NCBI GenBank assembly: GCA_036524115.1
Contig: DATDCY010000088.1
Location: 1 to 41,935 of the forward strand
Direction: 5' to 3'
Origin: a bacterium
GTDB lineage: Bacteria > JAUVQV01 > DATDCY01
Length of the DNA stretch: 41,935 nucleotides
Shown: in pieces, positions 15,756 to 28,946 of the stretch
How positions within the stretch are numbered: position 1 is the stretch's first letter
How the letters are laid out: each line of letters starts with the position of its first letter
The notes under the pieces: model-generated
Told to the model about the DNA's origin: nothing
What the model saw: the letters and a program-made list of their open reading frames with translations, nothing else
Databases searched by the model: none
Program-made: the position numbers and the translations under genes

Positions 15756-17396
15756 ATGAGGATCGCACTGGCGCAGATCAACCCGACGGTCGGCGACCTG
15801 CGCGGGAACATCGAGCTCATCGCCGCGGCGGCGGGCCGAGCGCGGGAGGCCGGCGCGCAGCTGGTCGTCCTCCCCGAGCTCGCGCTCTGCGGCTACCCGC
15901 CCGAGGACCTGCTGCTCAACCCGCACTTCGTCCGCGAGTGTCGCGTCGCCCTCGCCGAGGCCGCCCGCCGCTGCGCCGGCATCGACGCCCTCGTCGGCTT
16001 CCCCGAGGCGGCCGCCGACCGCGTCCACAACGCGGCGGCGCTGCTGCGCGGCGGGGCGGAGGCGGCGATCGCGCGCAAGACCGAGCTGCCGAACTACGGC
16101 GTCTTCGACGAGCGGCGCTACTTCGCGCCCGGGGCCGGGGCGCTGACGGTCGACCTCGGCGGCACCGCGCTCCTGGTCACGATCTGCGAGGACATCTGGG
16201 TCGCCGGGGGCGCCGTCGAGCGCCAGGCCCGCCAGCGCCGCCACGACCTGGTGATCAACATCTCCGCGTCGCCGTTTCATGCCGGCAAGCTCGCAGAGCG
16301 CCACGCGGTCGCCGCGCGCTTCGCCCGCACGGCCGGGACGCCGCTGTGCTACCTGAACATCGTCGGCGGGCAGGACGAGCTGGTGTTCGACGGCGGCAGC
16401 TTCGTCGTCGACGCGAAGGGGACGATCACCTCGGCCGCCCGGCGCTTCGTCGAGGACCTGCTCATCGTCGAGCTGGCGCCGGGCCCCGACGGGCTCCCGG
16501 CGCCGGTGGCGCAACCGCTGCCGGCGCCGCACGAGCGGCTCGCCGAGATCCACGCGGCGCTCGTCCTCGGCACGCGCGACTACCTGCGCAAGAACCGCTT
16601 CGGGAAGGCCGTCATCGGCCTCTCCGGCGGCATCGATTCGGCGCTGACGGGGGCGATCGCCGTCGAGGCCCTCGGCGCCGAGCGGGTCGTCGGCGTCTCT
16701 CTGCCCTCGCGCTTCAACAGCCGCGAGACGCGCACCGACGCGGCGCGCGTGGCCGCGAATCTCGGGATCCGCTTCCTCGAGATCCCGATCCAGGAGACGT
16801 ACGAGAGCTACCTGCGGCTGCTGGCGGGCCCCTTCGGCGAGGGCGACCCGGGCGTCGCCGGCGAGAACCTGCAGGCGCGCGTGCGCGGGAACATCCTCAT
16901 GGCGCTCTCGAACCGCTTCGGCTGGCTCGTGCTGACCACGGGCAACAAGAGCGAGACCGCCGTCGGCTACTGCACGCTCTACGGCGACATGGCCGGCGGC
17001 TTCGCGGTCATCAAGGACGTGCCCAAGACGCTCGTCTGGGAGCTGGCGGCCGACCTCAACCGACGCGCGCGGCGCGAGGTGATCCCGGAGAGCACGATCG
17101 GGCGCGTGCCCTCGGCCGAGCTGCGCGAGAACCAGCGCGACGAGGACTCCCTGCCGCCGTATCCGGTTCTGGACGCGATTCTCGCCGCGTACGTCGAGGG
17201 GCTGCGCTCGCCGCGCGAGATCGCCGCGCTCGGCTTCGACCCGCAGACGGTCGAGCGGGTGATCCGGCTCGTCGACGGCGCCGAGTACAAGCGACGCCAG
17301 GCGCCGCCGGGCGTGAAGATCACCCCGCGCGCGTTCGGGCGCGACCGGCGGCTGCCCATCACCAACGGCTGGACGGACCATCTGGCGGAGCGATGA
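15756..17396 (+). CDS. nadE: glutamine-dependent NAD(+) synthetase
   Basis: This enzyme makes NAD from nicotinate adenine dinucleotide and ATP using ammonia released from glutamine. It has 546 residues. The N-terminal nitrilase-type glutaminase domain has the Glu41 (L-P-E-L-A-L-C-G-Y-P), Lys108 (R-K-T-E-L-P-N-Y) and Cys144 (T-I-C-E-D-I-W) triad. The C-terminal NAD synthase domain begins around residue 275 and has the ATP P-loop G-L-S-G-G-I-D-S near 288-295. ATG 15756 matches the typical family start (M-R-I-A-L-A-Q-I-N-P-T-V-G-D). A GTG at 15705 has a better GGAGGG and would add 17 residues. The stop overlaps the start of the next gene, a glutamine amidotransferase. Confidence 0.95.
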   Translation: MRIALAQINPTVGDLRGNIELIAAAAGRAREAGAQLVVLPELALCGYPPEDLLLNPHFVRECRVALAEAARRCAGIDALVGFPEAAADRVHNAAALLRGGAEAAIARKTELPNYGVFDERRYFAPGAGALTVDLGGTALLVTICEDIWVAGGAVERQARQRRHDLVINISASPFHAGKLAERHAVAARFARTAGTPLCYLNIVGGQDELVFDGGSFVVDAKGTITSAARRFVEDLLIVELAPGPDGLPAPVAQPLPAPHERLAEIHAALVLGTRDYLRKNRFGKAVIGLSGGIDSALTGAIAVEALGAERVVGVSLPSRFNSRETRTDAARVAANLGIRFLEIPIQETYESYLRLLAGPFGEGDPGVAGENLQARVRGNILMALSNRFGWLVLTTGNKSETAVGYCTLYGDMAGGFAVIKDVPKTLVWELAADLNRRARREVIPESTIGRVPSAELRENQRDEDSLPPYPVLDAILAAYVEGLRSPREIAALGFDPQTVERVIRLVDGAEYKRRQAPPGVKITPRAFGRDRRLPITNGWTDHLAER

Positions 17397-18070
17397 TGCG
17401 CGTTGCGGTCGTCATGCACGTCGACAGCGAGGGCCCCGGTGTTCTTGCGGACGTCCTGCAGGCCGCGGGCACCGCCGTCGAGACGGTCCACCTCCACCGC
17501 GGCGAGCGCCTGCCGGAGCCGCGGGCGCTGGACGCCGCGATCGTCCTGGGCGGCCCGATGAACGTCTACGAGGAGCCCATCCACCCCTTCCTGCGCGAGG
17601 AGGACCGCTTCCTCCAGGAGGCCGCGGAGCTCGGGCTCCCCGTCCTCGGCATCTGCCTCGGCGCCCAGCTCATCGCCAAGGCGGCCGGCGCCGCGGTGCG
17701 GAAGAACCGCGTCAGGGAGGTCGGCTGGTACACGGTCTCGCTCACGGAGGACGGGGTGCGCGACCCGCTCTTCCGCGAGGTGCCGCCGACGCTCACGGTG
17801 CTGCAGTGGCACGAGGACACCTTCGACGTGCCGGCCGCCGGAACGCTGCTGGCCACCGGCAGGGAGTGTCTCAACCAGGCCTTCCGCGTCGGCAACAGCT
17901 GGGGCCTGCAGTTCCACCTCGAGGCGGACCGACCGATGCTCAAGGAGTGGTTCGGCGGCCAGCCCGGCTCCGCCCTCATCCTGCACCAGTACGACCGTCT
18001 GACCCCGGAGATCGGACGCTACGCCCACACCCTGGGGGAGAATTTCCTCGATTTTGCACGCCGCCGCTGA
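17393..18070 (+). CDS. class I glutamine amidotransferase (GMP synthase-like)
   Basis: This 225-residue stand-alone class I glutaminase domain has a complete triad: Cys88 in G-I-C-L-G-A-Q, and His175 and Glu177 in Q-F-H-L-E. It resembles GuaA-type amidotransferase domains that occur without a synthetase partner. The acceptor of the ammonia is unknown. ATG 17393 overlaps the nadE stop (ATGA), and a second ATG follows directly. The coupling to nadE suggests coordinated glutamine use but does not define a pathway. Confidence 0.88.
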   Translation: MMRVAVVMHVDSEGPGVLADVLQAAGTAVETVHLHRGERLPEPRALDAAIVLGGPMNVYEEPIHPFLREEDRFLQEAAELGLPVLGICLGAQLIAKAAGAAVRKNRVREVGWYTVSLTEDGVRDPLFREVPPTLTVLQWHEDTFDVPAAGTLLATGRECLNQAFRVGNSWGLQFHLEADRPMLKEWFGGQPGSALILHQYDRLTPEIGRYAHTLGENFLDFARRR

Positions 18071-18127
18071 CGTCCGCGGACGGTCCGGCGTGCCGGGAAC
18101 GCGTCGCGGGAACCCGGGCGGGGCGTG

Positions 18128-18136
18128 TGCTATCAT
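18128..18136 (+). promoter_or_regulatory. possible extended -10 promoter of gltBD
   Basis: TGC-TATCAT at 18128-18136 is a good extended -10 box 45 bases before the gltB ATG. No sigma-54 element or obvious -35 is seen in the 110-base gap after the amidotransferase gene. gltBD may therefore be transcribed by sigma-70, unlike its neighbours. Confidence 0.45.
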
Positions 18137-18180
18137 CGGATTCTTCACAGGCCAGGACGACAGCCACCGGAGAAGGGCAG

Positions 18181-22713
<4,533 letters not shown>

Positions 22714-24153
22714 ATGGGCAAGCCCACCGGCTTCATCGAGTACGAGCGCGAGGACGCACCCAAGCGTCCGGTCGCGGAGCGTGTGCGCGACTTCCGCGAG
22801 ATCGAGCTGGCGCTCCCCGAGGACCGGCTGCGCCGCCAGGCGGGGCGCTGCATGGACTGCGGCGTCCCCTACTGCCACAGCTTCGGCTGCCCGCTCGCCA
22901 ACCGGATCCCCGACTGGAACGACATGGTCTGGCGCGGGCACTGGCGGCGCGCGCTCGATTCGCTGCACGCCACGAACAACCTGCCGGAGATCACCGGACG
23001 CATCTGCCCCGCGCCCTGCGAGAGCTCGTGCACCCTCGGCATCAACGCACCGGCGGTGAGCATCCGCCAGATCGAGCTGGCGATCGTCGAGCGCGGGTGG
23101 CGCGAGGGGTGGATCGTCCCGCAGCCGGCGCCGCGCCGCAGCGGGAAGAAGGCCGCCGTCGTCGGCTCGGGCCCGGCGGGGCTCGCGGCGGCGCAGCAGC
23201 TGGCGCGCGCCGGCCACGCCGTCGTCGTCTACGAGAAGGCCGACGGGCTCGGCGGCATCCTGCGCTACGGCATCCCGGACTTCAAGCTGGAGAAGTGGGT
23301 GCTCGACCGCCGCATCGCGCAGATGGAGGCCGAGGGCGTGGTCTTCGAGACCCGCGTCGAGGCCGGGAGGGACGTTTCGGTGAACTACCTGCGGCGCACG
23401 TTCGACGCGGTCGTCGTGGCCGCCGGCTCGCGCGTGCCGCGCGACATCCGCCTCCCCGGGCGCGACCTGGCGGGAGTGATCCTCGCGATGGACTACCTGA
23501 CGGCGCAGAATCGGCGGGTGGCGGGGGGCGCCGGGGGGACGTCCGCCAAACCGGACCTCACCGCCGCCGGCAGGCGCGTCGTCGTGGTCGGCGGGGGAGA
23601 CACGGGCGCGGACTGCGTCGGCACCGCCCGGCGGCAGGGGGCGGCCGAGATCACGCAGGTGGAGATCCTCCCCGAGCCTCCACGCGAGCGGGCCGCCGAC
23701 AACCCCTGGCCCCACTGGCCGCAGGTGCTGCGCACGGGCACCTCGCACGACGAGGGCTGCACGCGGCTCTGGGGCGTCTCGACCAAGGAGGTCCTCAGCG
23801 ACCCCGCCGGGCACGTCCGGGCACTGCTCTGCGTGCGGGTCGCCTGGAGCCCGCCGGATGCCGCGGGGCGCCGCTCCTTCGAGGAGGTCGCCGGCTCGGC
23901 GTTCGAGCTGCCGGCCGACCTGGTGGTGCTTGCGATGGGCTTCGTGCACACCGAGCACAGCGCGCTGGTGACGGACTTCGGCCTCGAGCTCAACCCCGGC
24001 GCCTGCCTCCTCACCGACGCCGACCTCATGACCTCGGCGCCGGGTGTCTTCGCCGCCGGCGACTGCGTGCTGGGCGCGCGGCTGATCGTCACCGCGATAG
24101 ACCATGGGCGCCGGGCGGCCGCCGCGGCGGACCGCTGGCTCAGGGAGGGCTGA
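22714..24153 (+). CDS. gltD: glutamate synthase (NADPH) small subunit
   Basis: The small subunit carries electrons from NADPH through FAD and [4Fe-4S] clusters to GltB. The protein has 479 residues. The N-terminal cluster domain has C-M-D-C-G-V-P-Y-C and C-P-A-P-C-E-S-S-C. The FAD motif V-G-S-G-P-A-G starts at about residue 148, and the NAD(P)-binding G-G-G-D-T-G-A-D-C at about 293. The ATG abuts the gltB stop with no gap. I see no convincing terminator after it; the gap downstream holds the glnN regulatory region. Confidence 0.96.
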   Translation: MGKPTGFIEYEREDAPKRPVAERVRDFREIELALPEDRLRRQAGRCMDCGVPYCHSFGCPLANRIPDWNDMVWRGHWRRALDSLHATNNLPEITGRICPAPCESSCTLGINAPAVSIRQIELAIVERGWREGWIVPQPAPRRSGKKAAVVGSGPAGLAAAQQLARAGHAVVVYEKADGLGGILRYGIPDFKLEKWVLDRRIAQMEAEGVVFETRVEAGRDVSVNYLRRTFDAVVVAAGSRVPRDIRLPGRDLAGVILAMDYLTAQNRRVAGGAGGTSAKPDLTAAGRRVVVVGGGDTGADCVGTARRQGAAEITQVEILPEPPRERAADNPWPHWPQVLRTGTSHDEGCTRLWGVSTKEVLSDPAGHVRALLCVRVAWSPPDAAGRRSFEEVAGSAFELPADLVVLAMGFVHTEHSALVTDFGLELNPGACLLTDADLMTSAPGVFAAGDCVLGARLIVTAIDHGRRAAAAADRWLREG

Positions 24154-24203
24154 GCGGATCCGGCCGACCTCGCGGGTCCGGCTGGACTGGGAGCGGGCGA
24201 CAT

Positions 24204-24236
24204 TTCCGTAGGTATCGTTCAGCGATACTTACGGAA
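24204..24236. promoter_or_regulatory. 14-bp-arm palindrome, putative activator site of the glnN sigma-54 promoter
   Basis: TTCCGTAGGTATCG (24204-24217), TTCAG, CGATACTTACGGAA (24223-24236) has arms matching at 13 of 14 positions. It is centred about 110 bases upstream of the -24 element at 24329, the normal place for an enhancer site. It does not look like the NtrC consensus (TGCACC-N5-GGTGCA). No T-run follows, so a terminator for gltD is less likely. Similar half-sites occur upstream of the sigma-54 promoter at 14499. Confidence 0.65.
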
Positions 24237-24328
24237 CGGTCCCGGCGTGGATGTCGGTCGCCGGAGACGCCCGGAGAAAACGCAGGAAATTGCCGCCACA
24301 TGGCGCGATGGCCGCGGCGAACGGACCA

Positions 24329-24344
24329 TGGCACGACGCTTGCT
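24329..24344 (+). promoter_or_regulatory. sigma-54 (-24/-12) promoter of glnN
   Basis: TGGCACG-ACGC-TTGCT (24329-24344) is a full match to the sigma-54 consensus. Transcription should begin near 24356, leaving a 30-base leader with GGAGGGGG before the glnN ATG. Sigma-54 control of glutamine synthetase is well known for other GS types. Confidence 0.88.
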
Positions 24345-24385
24345 AAGTTCCGGGTCGATCATAACCCGAACGGAGGGGGAACGAG

Positions 24386-26482
<2,097 letters not shown>

Positions 26483-26501
26483 TCCCCGCCCCGGCGACAG
26501 C

Positions 26502-26545
26502 AGACCCCGCCCGGCGCCCGAAGGCCCGGGTGGGGTCTTTCTTTT
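26502..26545 (+). terminator. intrinsic terminator of glnN
   Basis: AGACCCCGCCCGG (26502-26514) pairs with CCGGGTGGGGTCT (26526-26538), with one G-U wobble in 13 pairs. It is followed by TTCTTTT. The stem begins 20 bases after the glnN stop. This is the clearest terminator in the window. Confidence 0.9.
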
Positions 26546-26601
26546 CCGGTCTTCTCGCGGAGGCGGGGCACTTGCCGCGCCCGGACCGCAGGCCAACCGT
26601 T

Positions 26602-26640
26602 CGGTATGAAATTGCAGCTTCGTCCGCTGATTCCATACCG
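26602..26640. promoter_or_regulatory. inverted repeat upstream of the mvhD/metVF/glt operon
   Basis: CGGTATG (26602-26608) and CATACCG (26634-26640) are perfect inverted arms; imperfect pairing continues inward (AAAT/ATTC, GCAGC/GCTG). The centre is about 240 bases before the predicted transcription start of the operon. It could be a distant activator site. It shares only GGTAT with the glnN palindrome, so a common factor is not shown. The rest of 26546-26838 holds no gene I can support. Confidence 0.4.
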
Positions 26641-26838
26641 ATCCGTCCCTTCGTTGTGGTGGGCTGCGATGGAAACGCGGGCCGGGTTTGAAGCGCCCGG
26701 CCAACGGACGCCACGCCTGCGGCGTTCGGGCACCTCCGATTTTCTCCGGATTTTCCGGGCACAGCCGGGAACCTCCCGGACACTGGCGAGCGTGCGTTCG
26801 GTCGCTCTCCTCCTCCGGCGCGCCGCATTCCCGACCTT

Positions 26839-26854
26839 GGGCACACGAATTGCA
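26839..26854 (+). promoter_or_regulatory. sigma-54-type promoter of the mvhD-metV-metF-glt operon
   Basis: GGGCACA-CGAA-TTGCA (26839-26854) keeps the essential GG and GC pairs with correct spacing and differs from TGGCACG-N4-TTGCW at two flanking positions. The predicted start is near 26866, about 62 bases before the first ATG. A small palindrome, CGTT-GAT-AACG (26870-26880), lies just after it. Confidence 0.65.
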
Positions 26855-26927
26855 CCCGGCTGGAGGTTACGTTGATAACGACACGCATGGCATGAGCGAG
26901 GACGCGCGCGAAAGGACCGGGAGAAGG

Positions 26928-27326
26928 ATGGGCAGCAGCAAGATCACCGCACTGTGTTGTCAGAAGGCGCTCTACGCCGGCCTCAAGCCCGAGGAGACGA
27001 CCCGGGCCTGGGTGGAGGGCGTGCAGATCATCGAGACCCCCTGCTCCGGCAAGGTGGACCCGATCTACCTGCTCAAGGCCTTCGAAAAGGGGGCCGACGG
27101 CGTCGTCGTGCTCGCGTGCGACCAGCGCCTCTGCTCCACCATCGAGGGGGCGAAGCGGATCCACAAACGGGTCGCGCGCGCGCAGGCGCTGCTGGCGGAG
27201 GCGGGGATCGAGCCCGAGCGCCTCGTGCTGCGCATCGTGCGCCGGCCGGCGCTGCGCTCGCTCGAGGCGCTGTTCGCGCCGATCAAGGAAACCATCGCGG
27301 AGCTCGGGCCCTCGCCCGTCCGCTGA
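26928..27326 (+). CDS. MvhD/FlpD-like iron-sulfur electron-transfer subunit
   Basis: This is a 132-residue member of the hydrogenase delta-subunit (MvhD/FlpD) family, which holds a [2Fe-2S] cluster and links hydrogenase, formate dehydrogenase or MetVF to heterodisulfide-reductase-type flavoproteins. The family core is I-I-E-T-P-C-S-G-K-V-D-P followed by A-F-E-K-G-A-D-G-V-V-V. Cysteines are at 10, 11, 39, 64 and 69. The usual C-x-x-C near the N-terminus is replaced by adjacent Cys10-Cys11, and the later C-H-x-G-D-C-H is C-D-Q-R-L-C-S, so this is a divergent subgroup. ATG 26928 has GGGAGAAGG. It is the first gene of a six-gene operon, and metV follows after 24 bases. No hdrA, hdrB or hdrC is in the window. 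Confidence 0.82.
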   Translation: MGSSKITALCCQKALYAGLKPEETTRAWVEGVQIIETPCSGKVDPIYLLKAFEKGADGVVVLACDQRLCSTIEGAKRIHKRVARAQALLAEAGIEPERLVLRIVRRPALRSLEALFAPIKETIAELGPSPVR

Positions 27327-27350
27327 CGAGAAGAACCGGAGGTCGCGCAC

Positions 27351-28019
27351 ATGATAGTCGGCGAGAGGAAACCGTTCGAGGAGATCAAGGCGCTCCTCGG
27401 GGACAGCGCCCGGGTGCTGCTGGTCGGCTGCGGCACCTGCGTGAAGGTCTGCTTCACGGGGGGCGACAAGGAGGTGGCGGTGCTCGCCTCCCAGCTGCGC
27501 CTGGCGGCGGCCAAGGCCAGGAAGAAAAAGGTCTTCGACGAGCTGACGGTCGAGCGCCAGTGCGAGATCGAGTTCGTCGACGAGGTCGCGAAGGCGCTCC
27601 CCGGCCACGACGTCATCATGTCCATGGCCTGCGGTGCGGGCGCCCAGATGCTCGCCAGCCGCTTCCCGCAGGTCCCGGTGCTCCCCGCGGTCAACACCAC
27701 CTTCCTCGGGGTGCTCGAGCGCCAGGGGCTCTTCCTGGAAAACTGCCAGGGGTGCGGCGCCTGCGTGCTCGGGACCTTCGGCGGCATCTGCCCGGTCTCG
27801 CGCTGCGCCAAGAGCCTCTTCAACGGCCCGTGCGGCGGCTCCCAGGGCGGCAAGTGCGAGATCGGCGGCGACGTCCCCTGCGCCTGGGCCCAGATCATCG
27901 AGCGGCTGACGAAGCTCGGCCAGCTCGGCAACCTCAAGGCGGCGGTGGCGCCGAAGGACTGGCGCAGCGCCCGCCACGGCGGGCCGCGCAAGCTCGTGCG
28001 GGAGGACAACATCCTGTGA
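27351..28019 (+). CDS. metV: MetV-like zinc/iron-sulfur partner of methylenetetrahydrofolate reductase
   Basis: MetV is the partner of MetF in acetogens and other anaerobes and corresponds to the C-terminal domain family of such reductases. The 222-residue protein has an N-terminal C-G-T-C-V-K-V-C (Cys27, 30, 34). It also has a C-terminal cysteine-rich block starting at Cys132 (C-Q-G-C-G-A-C, then I-C-P-V-S-R-C, G-P-C-G-G, K-C-E-I and V-P-C-A-W). It probably passes electrons to the MetF flavin. The stop overlaps the metF GTG (GTGA), so the two are translated in coupling. The adjacent MvhD-like subunit fits the MetVF-MvhD association known from acetogens. Confidence 0.88.
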   Translation: MIVGERKPFEEIKALLGDSARVLLVGCGTCVKVCFTGGDKEVAVLASQLRLAAAKARKKKVFDELTVERQCEIEFVDEVAKALPGHDVIMSMACGAGAQMLASRFPQVPVLPAVNTTFLGVLERQGLFLENCQGCGACVLGTFGGICPVSRCAKSLFNGPCGGSQGGKCEIGGDVPCAWAQIIERLTKLGQLGNLKAAVAPKDWRSARHGGPRKLVREDNIL

Positions 28020-28939
28020 AGACGGCCATCAGCAACCTCCAGCGTGTTCTCGAGAGCGGCGCCTTCGCCGTCACCGCCGAGTGCGGGCCGCCGCGCGGCG
28101 CCGACCCCGACGTCGTCATCCGCAAGGGGCTGCTCCTCAAGAAGTGCACCGACGCCGTGAACGTCACCGACAACCAGACCGCGATCGTGCGCATGAGCTC
28201 CATCGCGGCCTCGGCGCTGCTGCGCTCCGTCGGCGTCGAGCCGGTGGCGCAGATGGTCTGCCGCGACCGCAACCGCATCGCGCTGCAGAGCGACGCGCTC
28301 GGCGCCTCGGCGCTCGGCATCCGCAACCTGCTCTGCCTCAGCGGCGACCACCAGAAGTTCGGCAACCAGCCGCAGGGCAAGAACGTCTACGACATCGACT
28401 CGATGCAACTGCTGCGGGCGGTCACGGACATGGTCGAGAAGGGGCGCTTCATCGCCGACGACTTCCAGATGGACGCGCCGCCGCGGCTGTTCGTCGGCGC
28501 GGCCGAGAACCCGTTCGCCGACCCCTTCGAGTACCGGGTCGACCGGCTCGAGAAGAAGATCGCGCACGGGGCGCGGTTCATCCAGACGCAGTGCGTCTTC
28601 AACCTCGAGAAGTTCGGGAAGTTCATGGCGCTCGTGCGCAAGCGCGGGCTGCACAGGAAGGCGCACATCCTCGCCGGCGTGACGCCGATCAAGAGCGCCG
28701 CGATGGCCCGCTACATGCGCGACAAGGTCGCCGGGATGGACGTGCCCGAGGAGCTGATCGCCCGCGTCGCGAAGCACAAGGGCGAGGAGGCGCGCGCCGA
28801 GGGGATCCGCATCTGCGTGGAGACGATCCAGAAGCTCCGCAGGATGGAGGGGGTCGCCGGCGTGCACATCATGGCCATCGAGTGGGAGGAGGCGGTGCCG
28901 CAGATCGTGGAGATGGCGGGACTGCTGCCCCGGCCGTAG
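28016..28939 (+). CDS. metF: methylenetetrahydrofolate reductase (MetF)
   Basis: MetF is a flavin TIM barrel that interconverts 5,10-methylene- and 5-methyl-tetrahydrofolate. The 307-residue protein has V-T-A-E-C-G-P-P-R-G near the start, N-V-T-D-N-Q (about residues 45-50), C-L-S-G-D-H, and F-I-Q-T-Q-C-V-F-N, all in family order. It has no NAD(P)H-reductase extension. With MetV and an MvhD-like subunit beside it, ferredoxin- or flavoprotein-linked electron supply is more likely than NADH; this is inference. GTG 28016 overlaps the metV stop. The next gene follows after seven bases. Confidence 0.92.
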   Translation: MKTAISNLQRVLESGAFAVTAECGPPRGADPDVVIRKGLLLKKCTDAVNVTDNQTAIVRMSSIAASALLRSVGVEPVAQMVCRDRNRIALQSDALGASALGIRNLLCLSGDHQKFGNQPQGKNVYDIDSMQLLRAVTDMVEKGRFIADDFQMDAPPRLFVGAAENPFADPFEYRVDRLEKKIAHGARFIQTQCVFNLEKFGKFMALVRKRGLHRKAHILAGVTPIKSAAMARYMRDKVAGMDVPEELIARVAKHKGEEARAEGIRICVETIQKLRRMEGVAGVHIMAIEWEEAVPQIVEMAGLLPRP

Positions 28940-28946
28940 GCGCACC

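Noticed and set aside
24204-24236. Palindrome as an intrinsic terminator of gltD
   Set aside because: There is no T-run after it, and it sits at enhancer distance from a perfect sigma-54 promoter with a related motif elsewhere.
24204-24236. Palindrome as an NtrC binding site
   Set aside because: The arms do not resemble TGCACC-N5-GGTGCA.
26866-26927. Riboswitch (THF, SAM or glutamine type) in the leader of the metF/glt operon
   Set aside because: The predicted leader is only about 62 bases and I could not find the conserved core of any of these classes.
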